DNA of 64,000 nucleotides. Origin: Mesostigma viride. Its lineage: Eukaryota; Streptophyta; Mesostigmatophyceae; Mesostigmatales; Mesostigmataceae. The translations under genes and the position numbers were made by a program. The stretch covers positions 94,154 to 158,153 of the forward strand of contig RPFO01001945.1 in NCBI GenBank assembly GCA_009746045.1. The letters are read 5' to 3'. The first letter of the stretch is position 1. Each line of letters begins with the position of its first letter. Below the pieces are notes generated by a model that was not told where the DNA came from, did not search any database, and saw nothing but the letters and a program-made list of their open reading frames with translations. This document shows, in pieces, positions 1 to 9,914 of the stretch.

Positions 1-117
1 GGATAATAGATGGCAAGTAGTGATGAAGGAGACCACCCCTAAGTCTGTGGGGGCTCCGCGTGTGACCGCGTATGGCATTCATTCATAGTGATTCGGACCG
101 TGAGCTAGGACCTAGAT

Positions 118-2075
118 TGAATTGAATTGAATTGAATTGTAACATAACTCCGTTGGGAGTATATGTAGCACATAGCCCAGAGAAGGGGCCTATGGCCTAT
201 CATACATTCTAAGCTACTTCCTGCAAGGGTGGGAATGTAAACAACACTTGCTCTAGGTGCACTAGGGCACCTGCACCACCCAGAGTTTCAGGCAACACCC
301 AGCGAAGGGGAGCCTGTCATAGGTGGGGAAGATCATCATGGCTATACAAGAGCTAGGACATGGCTTCTCTACAGAGAGCATCTCTCTGCATGGCATAGAA
401 TGGCGAAATTCTTAATGCAACATCCATGGGGGTCCCGTTATAGGCAGGGCTTGGCTAAATCCTGTAGACAACATCCATGGGGGCCATTATGGGCGCACAT
501 GCGCGTGGGCCACATGCTAGGCTAAGCCTGACTAATCTACACTACTGGTATGAATTCCCTAGTCTGGGGTGGCAGGAGGGGGCTGCCAGGGCTTGTGGTC
601 AACGTGGATGACCGCCCCCCTCCAGTATACCGGCTTCCCCCCTGCGCTGTGCCGGAGCTGAAGGTAGGCCGGCCATAGCTCGCGTCGCCGCTGTTGCTGG
701 GCCAGGGTCAAGTCGTCGTCCAGCGTGAAGCGAGTCCTCGAGAGCTTCTTGCGGCATTTAAGGAACGACAGCTTGTCCGCCATGTACTTAAAGGTGAGGA
801 GCACGGGTGCCGGGCCAGCCTTCCCCCGCGCGCGGGGGAGGCGGACAGCCGACATGTCCAGCTCACCAGTGAGTAGCATGGGGGCAAGAATGTCGCGCTT
901 AAATGCCTCAAGAAGGGTCGTGGAGGTCTCACCTGCCGGCTGGTCGAAGTGCTTGACGATGACATTGTGGCTGCGCCGGGCGATGTCGGTTTCCTCGCGA
1001 AGGTCGAGGGCTTGTTGCTTGAGTTGTGCCGAGATGGTGGAGGTGGTGGAGGTGGTGTGCTGCTTAAGCAAGTCCGCCCAGGTGGAGGGAGCATCGCCGG
1101 CCGGGCCAGCAGACGCCGGCTGGGCGGCGATGTCCTTCACCGCCTGGGCGGTGAGGCCGGCGGTGTCATGCAAGCTCTCAAGGGCGTTGGCGGTGGCTTG
1201 AAGGCGTTGGTCGAGGTCGAGGAGCTGGGCTTTGATGTCGGCAGTGGAGGCGGAAATGGCAGTGGAGGTGGAGGCGGCAGCGGCGGAAATGTGAGGAAGT
1301 TCAGCAGCCAGCGTGCCACCCATTGCTGCGACGTCAGCAGCAAGGGGGGTCACGTGCTGCTGAAAGGCTTCCGTGAGGATGGAACGGAGGGTGGGGGCGG
1401 AGATGGATGGAGCCCAGATCTCGTCGTCAGAGCGCTCGAGAAGGGAGTTGAGGATGGTGTGCTGGAGCTGGGGGCGGGGGCAGCCAAGCAGGGCGCCGTG
1501 GGTTTGCCAGCGGCAGCCGTTGCTGCCGATGAGGCGACCTTGGTCGTAAAGATGGAGGCACAGGTCGTAAAGCGAGGCGTAGTCCCCGTAGAAGATGCAG
1601 TCCATAGCATCGTAAGGAGACAGGTTGTTCCAGTCGTGATCATCGACCTTGAAAGGGTGGGGCCGAAAGCGCGGTTCCGAGGGGCGGGACCATCCTGTTT
1701 TGTCGGCTGGGCGGGTGCGTTTCGGGTCAGGCGATGCCGATGGCGAGGCATTAAGCCCGGGAGGTTGCTGGGTGGCCACCAGTGCACGACTAGTGTCACC
1801 GCTGTCTACCGGACCTGATGGCGAAGCTGCAGCCGCAGCTGCCGCATTTTCGTGGGCGAGCGCATCCGCCAAACTGCGTTGCGTCAAAGGACGTTTGCTC
1901 GTCATATATTGCGTGTTAGATTCGGAAAATTATATCAGCATGTGCGTCTTAGAGAGACGAAGCGATAGTGATATTCACAGCTGAATTTGGGGCTCAAACG
2001 TGAAAGTTATGAGCTCCGCCGTCAGCCATGGCTACCTCGTGGCTCGTGGCTCGTGGCTCGTGGCTCGTGGAATGA
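118..2075 (-). mobile_element. ORF1-only (HAL1-like) LINE element with target-site duplication
   Basis: The insertion is bounded by an 11-bp target-site duplication, AGGACCTAGAT, at 107-117 and 2076-2086; copy B (around 18818-18832) has the single uninterrupted site. Read on the minus strand it has a short 5' region of about 170 bp beginning with CCACGAG repeats, one ORF1-type gene (559-1905), a 3' region of about 440 bp ending in a CTCCCAACGGAG hairpin, and a tail of TTCAA-type repeats (about 118-138). No endonuclease or reverse transcriptase lies between the duplications, so it resembles a half-LINE (HAL1) that needs a partner LINE for movement. That dependence is inference. Confidence 0.85.
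559..1905 (-). CDS. LINE ORF1 protein (L1 ORF1p-like RNA-binding protein)
   Basis: A 448-residue open frame begins at ATG 1905. The N-terminal half is Ala/Ser/Pro-rich. A middle region (about 190-330) rich in Ala, Leu, Asp and Gln suits a coiled coil. The C-terminal part (about 325-448) follows the L1 ORF1p plan: an RRM-like stretch starting near RSHNVIVKHF, a basic RLPRARGKAG segment, then the C-terminal-domain signature LDDDLTLAQQQRRRELW followed by PVYWRGAVIHVD. L1 ORF1 proteins form trimers that bind element RNA and act as nucleic-acid chaperones in the retrotransposition particle. The frame is undamaged, which suggests recent insertion. Related fragments lie at 20337-20790, 49414-49817 and 61169-61480. 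The family assignment rests on motifs read by eye. Confidence 0.8.
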   Translation of the reverse strand: MTSKRPLTQRSLADALAHENAAAAAAASPSGPVDSGDTSRALVATQQPPGLNASPSASPDPKRTRPADKTGWSRPSEPRFRPHPFKVDDHDWNNLSPYDAMDCIFYGDYASLYDLCLHLYDQGRLIGSNGCRWQTHGALLGCPRPQLQHTILNSLLERSDDEIWAPSISAPTLRSILTEAFQQHVTPLAADVAAMGGTLAAELPHISAAAASTSTAISASTADIKAQLLDLDQRLQATANALESLHDTAGLTAQAVKDIAAQPASAGPAGDAPSTWADLLKQHTTSTTSTISAQLKQQALDLREETDIARRSHNVIVKHFDQPAGETSTTLLEAFKRDILAPMLLTGELDMSAVRLPRARGKAGPAPVLLTFKYMADKLSFLKCRKKLSRTRFTLDDDLTLAQQQRRRELWPAYLQLRHSAGGKPVYWRGAVIHVDHKPWQPPPATPD

Positions 2076-2184
2076 AGGACCTAGATAGCTTACACCATCC
2101 ATTCCATCCCATGCTCCCCTCCCACTGATGATGAGGACTTATGCTCACGTGACGCAGTAACGTGTCAAAATTAATTAATTCTCG

Positions 2185-2400
2185 ATCGGGGCTGGTCTTG
2201 TGGCGGATGTAGTCGGGTCACTGGTCGCGGCGTTGCTGCTGCTGGGCTGGCGTCAGGTCGTCGTCAAGCAACCAGGGGGCTGGGGTGCACGCCAGCTTAG
2301 CAATTGCGGCGAGAGATCGAGGAACCTGACTCCGGCTGCGATGTCACTGAAGGTAATTAAGGACCACTGGCGGGGGCCCGGCCTTGCGTAGCTAGGGTAT
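2185..2400 (-). pseudogene. Remnant of a LINE ORF1 C-terminal domain (copy A)
   Basis: On the minus strand around 2219-2268 the sequence reads LLDDDLTPAQQQQRRDQ followed by a stop, clearly related to the LDDDLTLAQQQRRREL signature of the ORF1 protein at 559-1905. Only about 200 bp is recognisable. It lies next to the AATT-tailed 3' end of another element (around 2130-2180). The same remnant is in copy B near 18935-19130. The copies differ by a CTG insertion in B and an AATT/TTAA insertion in A near 2354. Confidence 0.65.
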
Positions 2401-3670
2401 CCGTACCACGTTACCTACGTGCATGGACAAGGTGGCACCTGCACATAGGGTTAGCGAAATGTGTTGTATGACATGGTTGGTGGCCTTATTAGTACATTAG
2501 GTAGTATGCCCACCCCTACCCCCTTAATTGGTTGCTTTTTACCAACGGTACCCCTATGGGCTGTACTGGGTGTAATTAATTAATTATTTAATTAAACACG
2601 TGCTCCCGTTGGGGAGTCACGGAGCACCGAAGTGCTTTTAATCCCTGTGCGTACACTACAGGAGAAAGGGCAGAGACCCCCAGTCTCCTTCATGCCAAAG
2701 GCATGCCACAGCTGCATTCGGGCGCGCTAGCTAAAAGGACAGGCTAACGATCCGGCAAACTGTGAGTGCAATAAGACCCATGTAAGCGTGGCATAACAAG
2801 TAGCGTGGGCAAGTAATCTGAACGTAGCCAGGGCGTAGCATGGCTGTACTAGAACTAGGCTACGGCTATGGCTGGTTGTGTACCGTGCGTATGCGGCACG
2901 TGACTAGGTACTGGGTGTAACTGCTGGTATACATACCCAACCAAATGATGACCCCAATGGCTCAAACTATTCAGCAACTAATTGTTTATCATCCCTGAAG
3001 TGGTAGGTGCCTAGCTCTTATAACATAATTCAAAATGCACATTAATTCTACCAAAAATGAAAACGCGCGCCTTGACCCCCGGCCCTGACTTTGACGGCAG
3101 TTATACATGGCCTATATATGTAAGGTTGTGATATACCAACCCGAAGGGCAACTCATGGACATGCTAATGGCCCCCAAGGACAGCCATTGGATATGGCAGG
3201 GTTGGATGGCCCATCTGGTTTGCAAAATTGTGAAGTTACAGCCGATGCATCGGCAGTATTTCTGCCCATTTAGGGGTTTAAGTCCTTTGATGGAGAACAG
3301 TTAGATGTGACTGGATGTGAATTTCAAATTATTGGTTATTTTCAGGACTATTTCTGAGATTCAAAGACGGCTAGCTCGTGATGGCTGAAAACCGCTTGTT
3401 TCACCGCGATGGACACGAATCCGTGCGTTTCTACTGACTCCCCATGACGGCTCTTGGCACGCAACGGGAGGCATGCACTTTTCAAGCATATATGCGCTAT
3501 TACCTCCTTGATATAGAATGTGCAATTACCTACGACGAATAGTGTGTGTAACACGCGTACTATCACAATAGGAACAGCACTCCAATGTTCGATAGGCAAT
3601 TAAATCTAGAGTCACACACACTAATAAATTTAACTCATGCTCCCATGGCATGGGGAGTCACGGAGCATTA
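2401..3670. other. Non-coding repeat-derived stretch, copy A
   Basis: No gene is supported. The stretch contains a roughly 270-bp SINE-like repeat on the minus strand (about 2572-2850), and an uninterrupted site, ATATATGTAAGG then GATATACC, around 3114-3140, which in copy B is interrupted by two retroelement fragments. Short frames here (65-83 residues) show no domain and are not better conserved than their surroundings. Confidence 0.7.
2572..2850 (-). repeat. SINE-like repeat with terminal hairpin and TTAA-type tail
   Basis: On the minus strand the 3' end reads TGCTCCGTGACTCCCCAACG then GGAGCACGTG, followed by TTAATTAA-type repeats. CTCCC and GGGAG form a stem around a CAAC loop. The body (to about 2850) recurs at 19318-19590 in copy B and, more diverged, at 14425-14740. 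The same 3' end recurs on the plus strand at 6296-6414, 22962-23018 and 62707-62758. A conserved stem-loop next to a simple-repeat tail is typical of SINEs and LINEs recognised by a partner reverse transcriptase. The family name and partner are unknown. Confidence 0.7.
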
Positions 3671-3676
3671 ACCCTG

Positions 3677-4575
3677 ATGGACGGACGGACGGACGGACGG
3701 ACGGACAGAGGGAGGGAGGGAGGGAGGGAGGGAGGGAGGGAGGGAGGGAGGGAGGGAGGGAGGGAGGGAGGGAGGGAGGGAGGGAGGGAGGGAGGGAGGG
3801 AGGGAGGGAGGGAGGGAGGGAGGGAGGGAGGGAGGGAGGGAGGGAGGGAGGAGGGAGGGAGGAGGGAGGGAGGGAGGGAGGGAGGGAGGGAGGGAGGGAG
3901 GGAGGGAGGAGGGAGGGAGGGAGGGAGGGAGGGAGGGAGGAGGGAGGGAGGGAGGGAGGGAGGGAGGGAGGAGGGAGGGAGGGAGGGAGGAGGGAGGGAG
4001 GGAGGGAGGGAGGGAGGGAGGGAGGGAGGAGGGAGGGAGGGAGGGAGGGAGGGAGGGAGGGAGGGAGGGAGGGAGGGAGGGAGGGAGGGAGGGAGGGAGG
4101 GAGGGAGGGAGGGAGGAGGGAGGGAGGGAGGGAGGGAGGGAGGGAGGGAGGGAGGAGGAGGGAGGGAGGGAGGGAGGGAGGGAGGGAGGGAGGGAGGGAG
4201 GGAGGAGGGAGGGAGGGAGGAGGGAGGGAGGGAGGGAGGGAGGGAGGGAGGGAGGGAGGGAGGGAGGGAGGGAGGGAGGGAGGGAGGGAGGGAGGAGGGA
4301 GGAGGGAGGGAGGGAGGGAGGGAGGGAGGGAGGGAGGGAGGGAGGGAGGGAGGGAGGGAGGGAGGGAGGGAGGGAGGGAGGGAGGGAGGGAGGGAGCCGG
4401 GAGGGAGGGACTGAGGGAGGGAGGGAGGGAGGGAGGGAGGGAGGGAGGGAGGGAGGGAGGGAGGGAGGGAGGGAGGGAGGGAGGGAGGGAGGAGGGAGGG
4501 AGGGAGGAGGGAGGGAGGGAGGGAGGGAGGGAGGGAGGGAGGGAGGGAGGGAGGGAGGGAGGGAGGAGGGAGGGA
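3677..4575 (+). repeat. GGAC/GGGA tetranucleotide array (copy A)
   Basis: About 900 bp of tandem tetranucleotides: a few GGAC units, then GGGA with scattered 3-base slips (GGA) and one interruption near 4396. The same array in copy B (21783-22030) is only about 250 bp, so it has changed length more than threefold since the duplication. The G-rich plus strand could form G-quadruplexes. Long reading frames here on both strands are artefacts of the repeat. Confidence 0.97.
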
Positions 4576-4761
4576 CAAGGAAATACCCACAAATGGAAAA
4601 CCACCGAAAAGGTCTAGCTAGTCAGTCATTAATTTAGCCATGCCATGTTTTCAAACGTCCAAGAACTGCATACGGTACAAAGGCAAAAACCCGGAGGACA
4701 TCAATTTCAAATGTGTGGCGTGAACCAAACGCCCACGTGTACACGCCAGAAAACATCATGT

Positions 4762-4797
4762 ATACTGTAGCGATTGTCTCCTTGATACTGTAGCGAT
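4762..4797 (+). mobile_element. Ultra-truncated retroelement insertion: 10 bp between 13-bp target duplications
   Basis: ATACTGTAGCGAT occurs at 4762-4774 and again at 4785-4797, separated only by TGTCTCCTTG. Those ten bases are the exact 3' terminus of the dispersed element present at 48288-48504 and elsewhere. The same arrangement is in copy B (22277-22312), so the insertion predates the duplication. Target-primed reverse transcription stopped almost at once is the simplest explanation. Confidence 0.75.
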
Positions 4798-4964
4798 GCG
4801 ACGGTGGGGGCAACGAATCCAGTTACAAGCTCGGAATGGCCGCACAGGAGATCTCAGTGGCATCACAGGGTTCAGATGCTCGGAGAAACCAAGCGATCCA
4901 GCCGGTCCACGACCTGTTTGTAGAGCTTGTGCCAAGGGGCAGCACCGAACAGATGTGGGTGACG

Positions 4965-5816
4965 CTACGTTTCACGATGGTGACCCCATTCCCCCCCTCG
5001 GCCCGCGGGTGACCCCATTCCCCCCCTCGGCCCGCTGGTGACCCCATTCCCTCCCGTGGGCCGCGTGTGGTGTCGACCCTCTCTCGGCCCGCGTGGGTGC
5101 CGTGGGCGGGCCGTGGGGGCCGTGGGGGCCGTGGGGGCCGTGGGGGCAAAAGGGCCCTTAGACTCGGTGGGAGGAAAGAAACAAAAAAGCAAAAGGTGTG
5201 GTGGTTCGAACCCGCGTTTCTCGGTCATCTTCCCAGCTAAGGGTAGCGACTCCACGCCTGTCCGCCCCGTCAGCTGCGTGCCTCGGGTCCGCGGTTCTGT
5301 CATCTTCCCAGTCAAGGGTAGCCACTCCACGCGACCCATCCGCCCGCAGGCGATGGCAATCTATCGTTTTTTTCCCCTTATATAAGCGTGTTTTTTCTGT
5401 GCGGTTGGCGGGGCTATTGGGGTTATTGGGGTTATTGGGGCTATTGGGGCTATTGGGGCCATTGGGGCTATTGGGGTTATTGGGGCTATTGGGGCCATTG
5501 GGGTTATTGGGGCTATTGGGGCTATTGGGGTTATTGGGGCTATTGGGGCTATTGGGGCTATTGGGGTTATTGGGGCTATTGGGGCCATTGGGGTTATTGG
5601 GGCTATTGGGGCTATTGGGGTTATTGGGGCTATTGGGGCTATTGGGGCTATCGGGGCTATTGGGGTGGCCGGGGGCCGCAGGGCCGGGGGCCGCAGGGCC
5701 GGGGGCCGCAGGGCCGGGCCGCGGAGCGGTGGGGGGTTGGTGGGCACACGCGTAGGAAACGTTACTAGGACACTAGCATGACCGTTTCTAGATCAATATA
5801 AGTGGTTTATACCTAT
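4965..5816. repeat. Copy A-specific minisatellite block
   Basis: Absent from copy B, where the flanks join near 22480. It contains about three copies of a 27-30 bp unit with GTGACCCCATTCCC (about 4975-5060), a GGGGGCCGT-type run (5101-5150), a TATA-like TTATATAAGCG at about 5380, and a long 9-bp array of GGGGTTATT, GGGGCTATT and GGGGCCATT (about 5405-5665). A 15-bp GC-rich unit (GGGGGCCGCAGGGCC) follows at 5666-5725. No target-site duplication is obvious, so it could be an insertion in A or a deletion in B. The frames reading Gly-Tyr-Trp repeats are artefacts. Confidence 0.85.
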
Positions 5817-6295
5817 TGCAAAAAACAACGTACTGACTTGATGGAGCATAATGTCTCGGTCATAGTACGTCTTTGACCAACAAACGATGCAAGAGTTCAA
5901 GAAGAGTCTAGGTAGCTTAGGATGTACTGCTAGATAGCACAGCATAGTTTCGGTACCTAAATTTGTTTGCCTCCATCCATCCACCCATCGGCGCTAATAC
6001 TTTGTGACTTCCCAATTAACGGGAGCACGAGTTTAACTAACTACCTACTTAATTAGTAAATTCATATCAAGGACCCAGGTCATAGAGGACAACGAGCCCC
6101 CCCCTGTGGGGAAGCGCCCGCGTGTGCAAACCCGTGGGAGGCACGCCAGACAGCTCCCCTAGGGCAGCGTGAGGCTGTCTAGATAGATGTTGTAGTTAGA
6201 ATGATGTTAGATAGATCGATGTCGTAGGTAGCTGATGTAGATAGATTAGACCGGTAGGACTGTTTGCACCCATCCATCCATCCATTGATCAAGGT

Positions 6296-6414
6296 TAATG
6301 CTCCGTGACTCCCCAACGGGAGCACGAGTCTAATTAATTAATTAATTAATTAATTAATTAATTAATTAATTAATTAATTAATTAATTAATTAATTAATTA
6401 ATTAATTAATTAAT
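6296..6414 (+). repeat. Terminal hairpin plus long TTAA/AATT tail
   Basis: TGCTCCGTGACTCCCCAACG then GGAGCACGAGT ends near 6330 and is followed by about 20 units of AATT/TTAA up to 6414. In copy B the tail has about five units (22990-23018). A CCATC repeat precedes the hairpin, as at 62260-62706. Confidence 0.85.
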
Positions 6415-6593
6415 ATCAAGGAGACAACCAGCGCAGGCCAGAAATCGGGAGAATCCGGACCATGGTAGCTCGAGCCTGCCGTTATCTCGTCCGCGTTTTC
6501 GAGTCGTTCAGGATGATGAATATGAATGGAGATGGAAATGTGTAGCCTTGTGCATTAAAATTATGGCTGGCTTACGTGTAGAGCGACTAGATG

Positions 6594-7598
6594 GAATTCT
6601 GGATTCCTTAATCCCGACTAGGTTGTCCCCAGTTAACAAATTAACAAATTAACAAATTAACAAATTAACAAATTAACGCCGGCGGACTATCTGCGGACTG
6701 CTCTACGTGGAGTGGCCGGGCTACAAGTTGCGTACTTGACCAAACTCAGCCTTGGAGGCCGCCGCACCAATTTTTACTTCTTTTCGTCACATGGCTTGCG
6801 TTGGGTTCATCGACGAGCATCGACGCTCATCGACGGTGCAATCTGACGGCGGAGAATAAGTTTGCCACAGCATAGCGCGACGCAAGGGCTAAGATCCGAC
6901 AACGTGACATGCAAAGCTTTAGACCGCATCGCTAACCGGAAATTCCGTCCAACACCGTCGTACAGTACTGCCAGTCGACCGCACCTCTGCCTCTTAACCG
7001 ACAGACTCGAATGCGCAATCGATCTAGAAAGTAGAAACGTCTCCGCGACACTTCCGCGATTTCAGTACTTTCCGTCACCCTTGACAGTTGTCGTACAATA
7101 CAGCAAATTTACGCCAATAGAAACTCGCCTCCAAACATATATCTCGATAGAGGCATGCGTCTTATTTAATTTCAAGGTACCTCTTAATTAATCTCGCCCC
7201 CCCGTTGTAACACCGTCCCCCCGTTGTAACACCGTCCCCCCGTTGTAACACCGTCCCCCCGTTGTAACACCGTCCCCCCCCCCCCATAAATGCGTCCCCC
7301 CCCCCGTTGTAACACCGTCCCCCCCCACGTACAGTACTTTCAACCGCAGCTCTGCCTTTTAACCGTCGAATGCGCAATCGATCTAGAAAGTATCCGCGAT
7401 TTCAGTACATGCCGTCACCCTTGACAGTTGTCGTACAATACTACAAATTAACGCCAATAGAAACTCGCCTCCAAACATATATCTCGATAGAGGCATGCGT
7501 CTTATTTAATTTCAAGGTACCTCTTAATTAATCTCGCCCCCCGGACTCCGCTAATTTGCTAATTTGCTAAATTTGCTAAAAAAGAGCCAATTTTACCC
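6594..7598. mobile_element. 1-kb insertion with 10-bp target-site duplication
   Basis: CGACTAGATG is present at 6584-6593 and 7599-7608; copy B has the single site near 23190. The left end has five TTAACAAA-like units (about 6637-6677), the right end TTTGCTAA units (about 7555-7580), giving loosely inverted subterminal repeats. Inside, a roughly 95-bp segment is repeated (7107-7198 and 7441-7545) around a CCGTTGTAACACCGTCCCC array. A 9-11 bp duplication suits Mutator-like (MULE) elements, but no clean terminal inverted repeat or transposase is visible, so the class is open. Confidence 0.75.
7190..7330 (+). repeat. 20-bp minisatellite CCGTTGTAACACCGTCCCCC
   Basis: Five to six units inside the 6594-7598 insertion, with C-run length variation between units. 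Non-coding. Confidence 0.9.
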
Positions 7599-7933
7599 CG
7601 ACTAGATGACCTAGACGGTGGGGCCGGAAACAGCTTGCTTGATCAGGGCGTGTGATTCGAGCCTGACTGGCCAGGAGTGTCTAGTTCAAGCACCATTACT
7701 GCGATCGCTCTCCCACCATTTACGAGGAAATACCCGCAAATGGAAAACCACTGAAAAGGTCTAGCTAGTAAATTCATATACCCAAATGCATGTAATAAGT
7801 CTCCAAACTAATAAATACACCCAATCCCAACACAAATCAAGATTGGGGCGGCGGTCAACGGAGCAGCTGGAATAGTGGTGATGACGCCATGCAACAAACT
7901 GGACTGCTTCCTTGATGCAGGTACATCCCGCTT

Positions 7934-9903
7934 CTAGACTTCTAGTCCTCGAAGTTTTCTAGTTGCCAGGTACTGGCACAGCTGACACCGGGGCCTGCCC
8001 TTCCCATACTCATTCATATACATTTGGTAGGCTGCATGAAATGGTTTCCCTGCCCACGCATCCTTCCTCCACGCCATGTACTCCTCGTATGCGTCATCAT
8101 CATCCATCAGTCGCTGGATCTCTTTGAAGAAGAGCTCTTCGGTCGCGTACGCGTTCCTGTCTACTATCATCCGCGAGGCGTCGTAGGGGAGGAACTGCTG
8201 TATGTTGGGCGCGCCCATGTAGAGCGGCAGGCACCCTGCCGTGAGCGTCTCGTACACTTTCTCTGACACATAATCCAAGCGGTTGCTGTTCTCCATGGCA
8301 ACGCAGAAGCGGTATTTTGAGTAGAGGGGCACGTTTGTGGCAGGCAAGTGCGTGGGGATGGTGTCATTCCGGTTCTTTAGGCAGTATGAAGGCACTCATG
8401 GGCCGGTTCGAGGTGCACTCGTATGGGTATACCCATACGAGTGCACCTCGAACCGGCCCATGAGTGCCTTCACCAGCTCCATCCGATGGTTCTTGGGGCC
8501 GCAGTTGGAGATCACGGCCACGATCGCCTTGAGCTTCTCTGCTGTGGGTATTGGCGGGTGGGCGATGCCCTCCTTTTTCCGAAAGTGCTCCAGCCTCACC
8601 CAGTAGTACATCCCAAAGATCACTCCCAGGTGAGCGGGCAGCATGGGCGACGTCACCCGGTAGGTCTGCTCGATGTCAAACAGCGACATGAACCGCCAGC
8701 TGTCCAGCAGCGGGTAATTGGCCGACGACTCCAACGATGCCGCGACAAGTACCACGTACGTCCTTCCGCGGCTTGTACACGGTTGCATGCCCCTGCGACC
8801 AATCCGGCACGTGGTACCACATCGCGTCCTCGCACATGCTCGCGTTGGGCGGGTGGCGTAGGTCCCCCTGAACGTAGCAACAGGAGAGGTTGCTGTCCTT
8901 GCCCCAGTAGCGGCACCCGCTCGCGTTCAGGCATGTCACAGGGAACTGGGACAAGAGCGCGCTGGACATTTTGAGGATCCGAATCGAGTCCGGTGATTGG
9001 TCGCAACTCGCGGGTCTCTTGGCATCATAGCCGGCGACCTGCGACGCGCGCTTGGCTTCCCACCAACCAGACCAGTGTGCGTATCTGGCCGCAGCGACGC
9101 GCGCGTTGAGCTGTGCGTTCTCTACAGCAGACCCGTGCGCCTGTCCCGACCTTGACATTGCCCCGTGCGCCTGTCCCGACCTTGACATTGACCCGTGCGC
9201 CTTTGCCGACAGGAATCGTTCCGCGGACGCGCCTGTGCGGGTCGTGTTGCGCGCGAGCTTGTCCACGCCCCGCCTCGTGGTGGCCTGCGACGACTCGGAA
9301 GCCTCAGGGGATACCCGCTCTCTCATCCAATCCCTCGCGACGTGACGGCCGCCGCTCGTCGGACCCGTGGCCACCGGCACATTGCGCCCGCGTGCTGGCG
9401 TCTGCACCTTCAGGGCCGTGTTGCTCGTGGCATCATGCTTCGCATCTCGCCTCGCATGCTGCGTGGCATTGTGTGTGGCATTGAACGTGAGAACGCGCGC
9501 CGAGTTCTGCCCAGTGTCATGCCCAGTGTCCCGCGTGGTGTTGTGCACAGAATGGTGAGGGGCGCCGTGTGTGCTGTCGCGCACTGTATCCGGCGCAGTA
9601 CCGTGCACAGCTAGCGTCGACGGCTCAGTACCGTGCCTAGTATTCTGCTTGGTATCATGCTTGGTATCATGCATGCTTGGTATCATGCTTGGCACGGTGA
9701 TCAGTATTGTGCCTAGTACCGTGCTCAGTATCGTGCTCAGTACCGTGCTCAGTACCGTGCACGATCTTCAACTTGGTGGCATTAAGGTGCGCCAGCACAT
9801 GCGTTGTGGGGCCGTGACTCAGCAGCGTCGCGTGCAGCAGCAGCAGCAGCAGCAGCACCAGCCATCTGGCAAAGAGCATCAAGGGCGCGCGGGGACGTTG
9901 CAT
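7934..9903 (-). pseudogene. GT10 fucosyltransferase pseudogene (copy A)
   Basis: This is the paralogue of the intact gene at 23521-25431 and runs from the same ATG (9903) to the same stop (7934). Three changes break the frame relative to B: a 4-bp CATG-type duplication near 9669-9676, a 4-bp ACGT duplication at 8754-8761, and a 43-bp inverted duplication inserted at 8387-8429. In-frame length changes include +4 and +2 bases near 9610-9625 and loss of six bases near 9208. The catalytic-region motif (YRFCVAMENSNRLDYVSEK) survives downstream of the breaks. It cannot make a full-length enzyme. Since nearly all damage is insertions and few substitutions are seen, inactivation looks recent. Confidence 0.9.
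8387..8472. repeat. Perfect 86-bp palindrome inside the pseudogene
   Basis: Left arm 8387-8429 and right arm 8430-8472 are perfect inverted copies (43 bp each, no spacer, centre GGGTATACCC). Copy B has only the right arm, joined directly to the upstream sequence. Copy A therefore gained an inverted copy of adjacent coding sequence. Confidence 0.95.
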
Positions 9904-9914
9904 GGGTGGTGACT

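Larger units (their letters stand above)
6417..7655 (-). mobile_element. TGTCTCCTTG-ended SINE-like element (copy A), interrupted by an insertion
   Basis: On the minus strand the element ends GGTTGTCTCCTTG at 6417. Its body runs through 6593 and resumes at 7609 after the 6594-7598 insertion. The matching uninterrupted copy in B starts at 23019. A complete-looking copy between target duplications is at 27275-27488. Other copies are at 48288-48504, 51715-51804, 55937-56065 and 57073-57143. No open frame is conserved. The tRNA, 7SL or 5S ancestry of a classical SINE was not recognised. Confidence 0.7.

Noticed and set aside
559-1818. Plus-strand frames of 158-289 residues opposite the ORF1 gene
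   Set aside because: Antisense shadows of a GC-rich coding sequence; the minus-strand frame has the L1 ORF1 signature.
3630-4617. Frames of over 300 residues (Pro-Ser-Leu or Gly-Arg-Glu repeats) on both strands
   Set aside because: They are translations of a GGGA tetranucleotide array, open in complementary frames at once, and array length differs greatly in copy B.
5198-5768. Gly-Tyr-Trp or Leu-Gly repeat proteins
   Set aside because: Translation of a 9-bp minisatellite without stops; absent from copy B.
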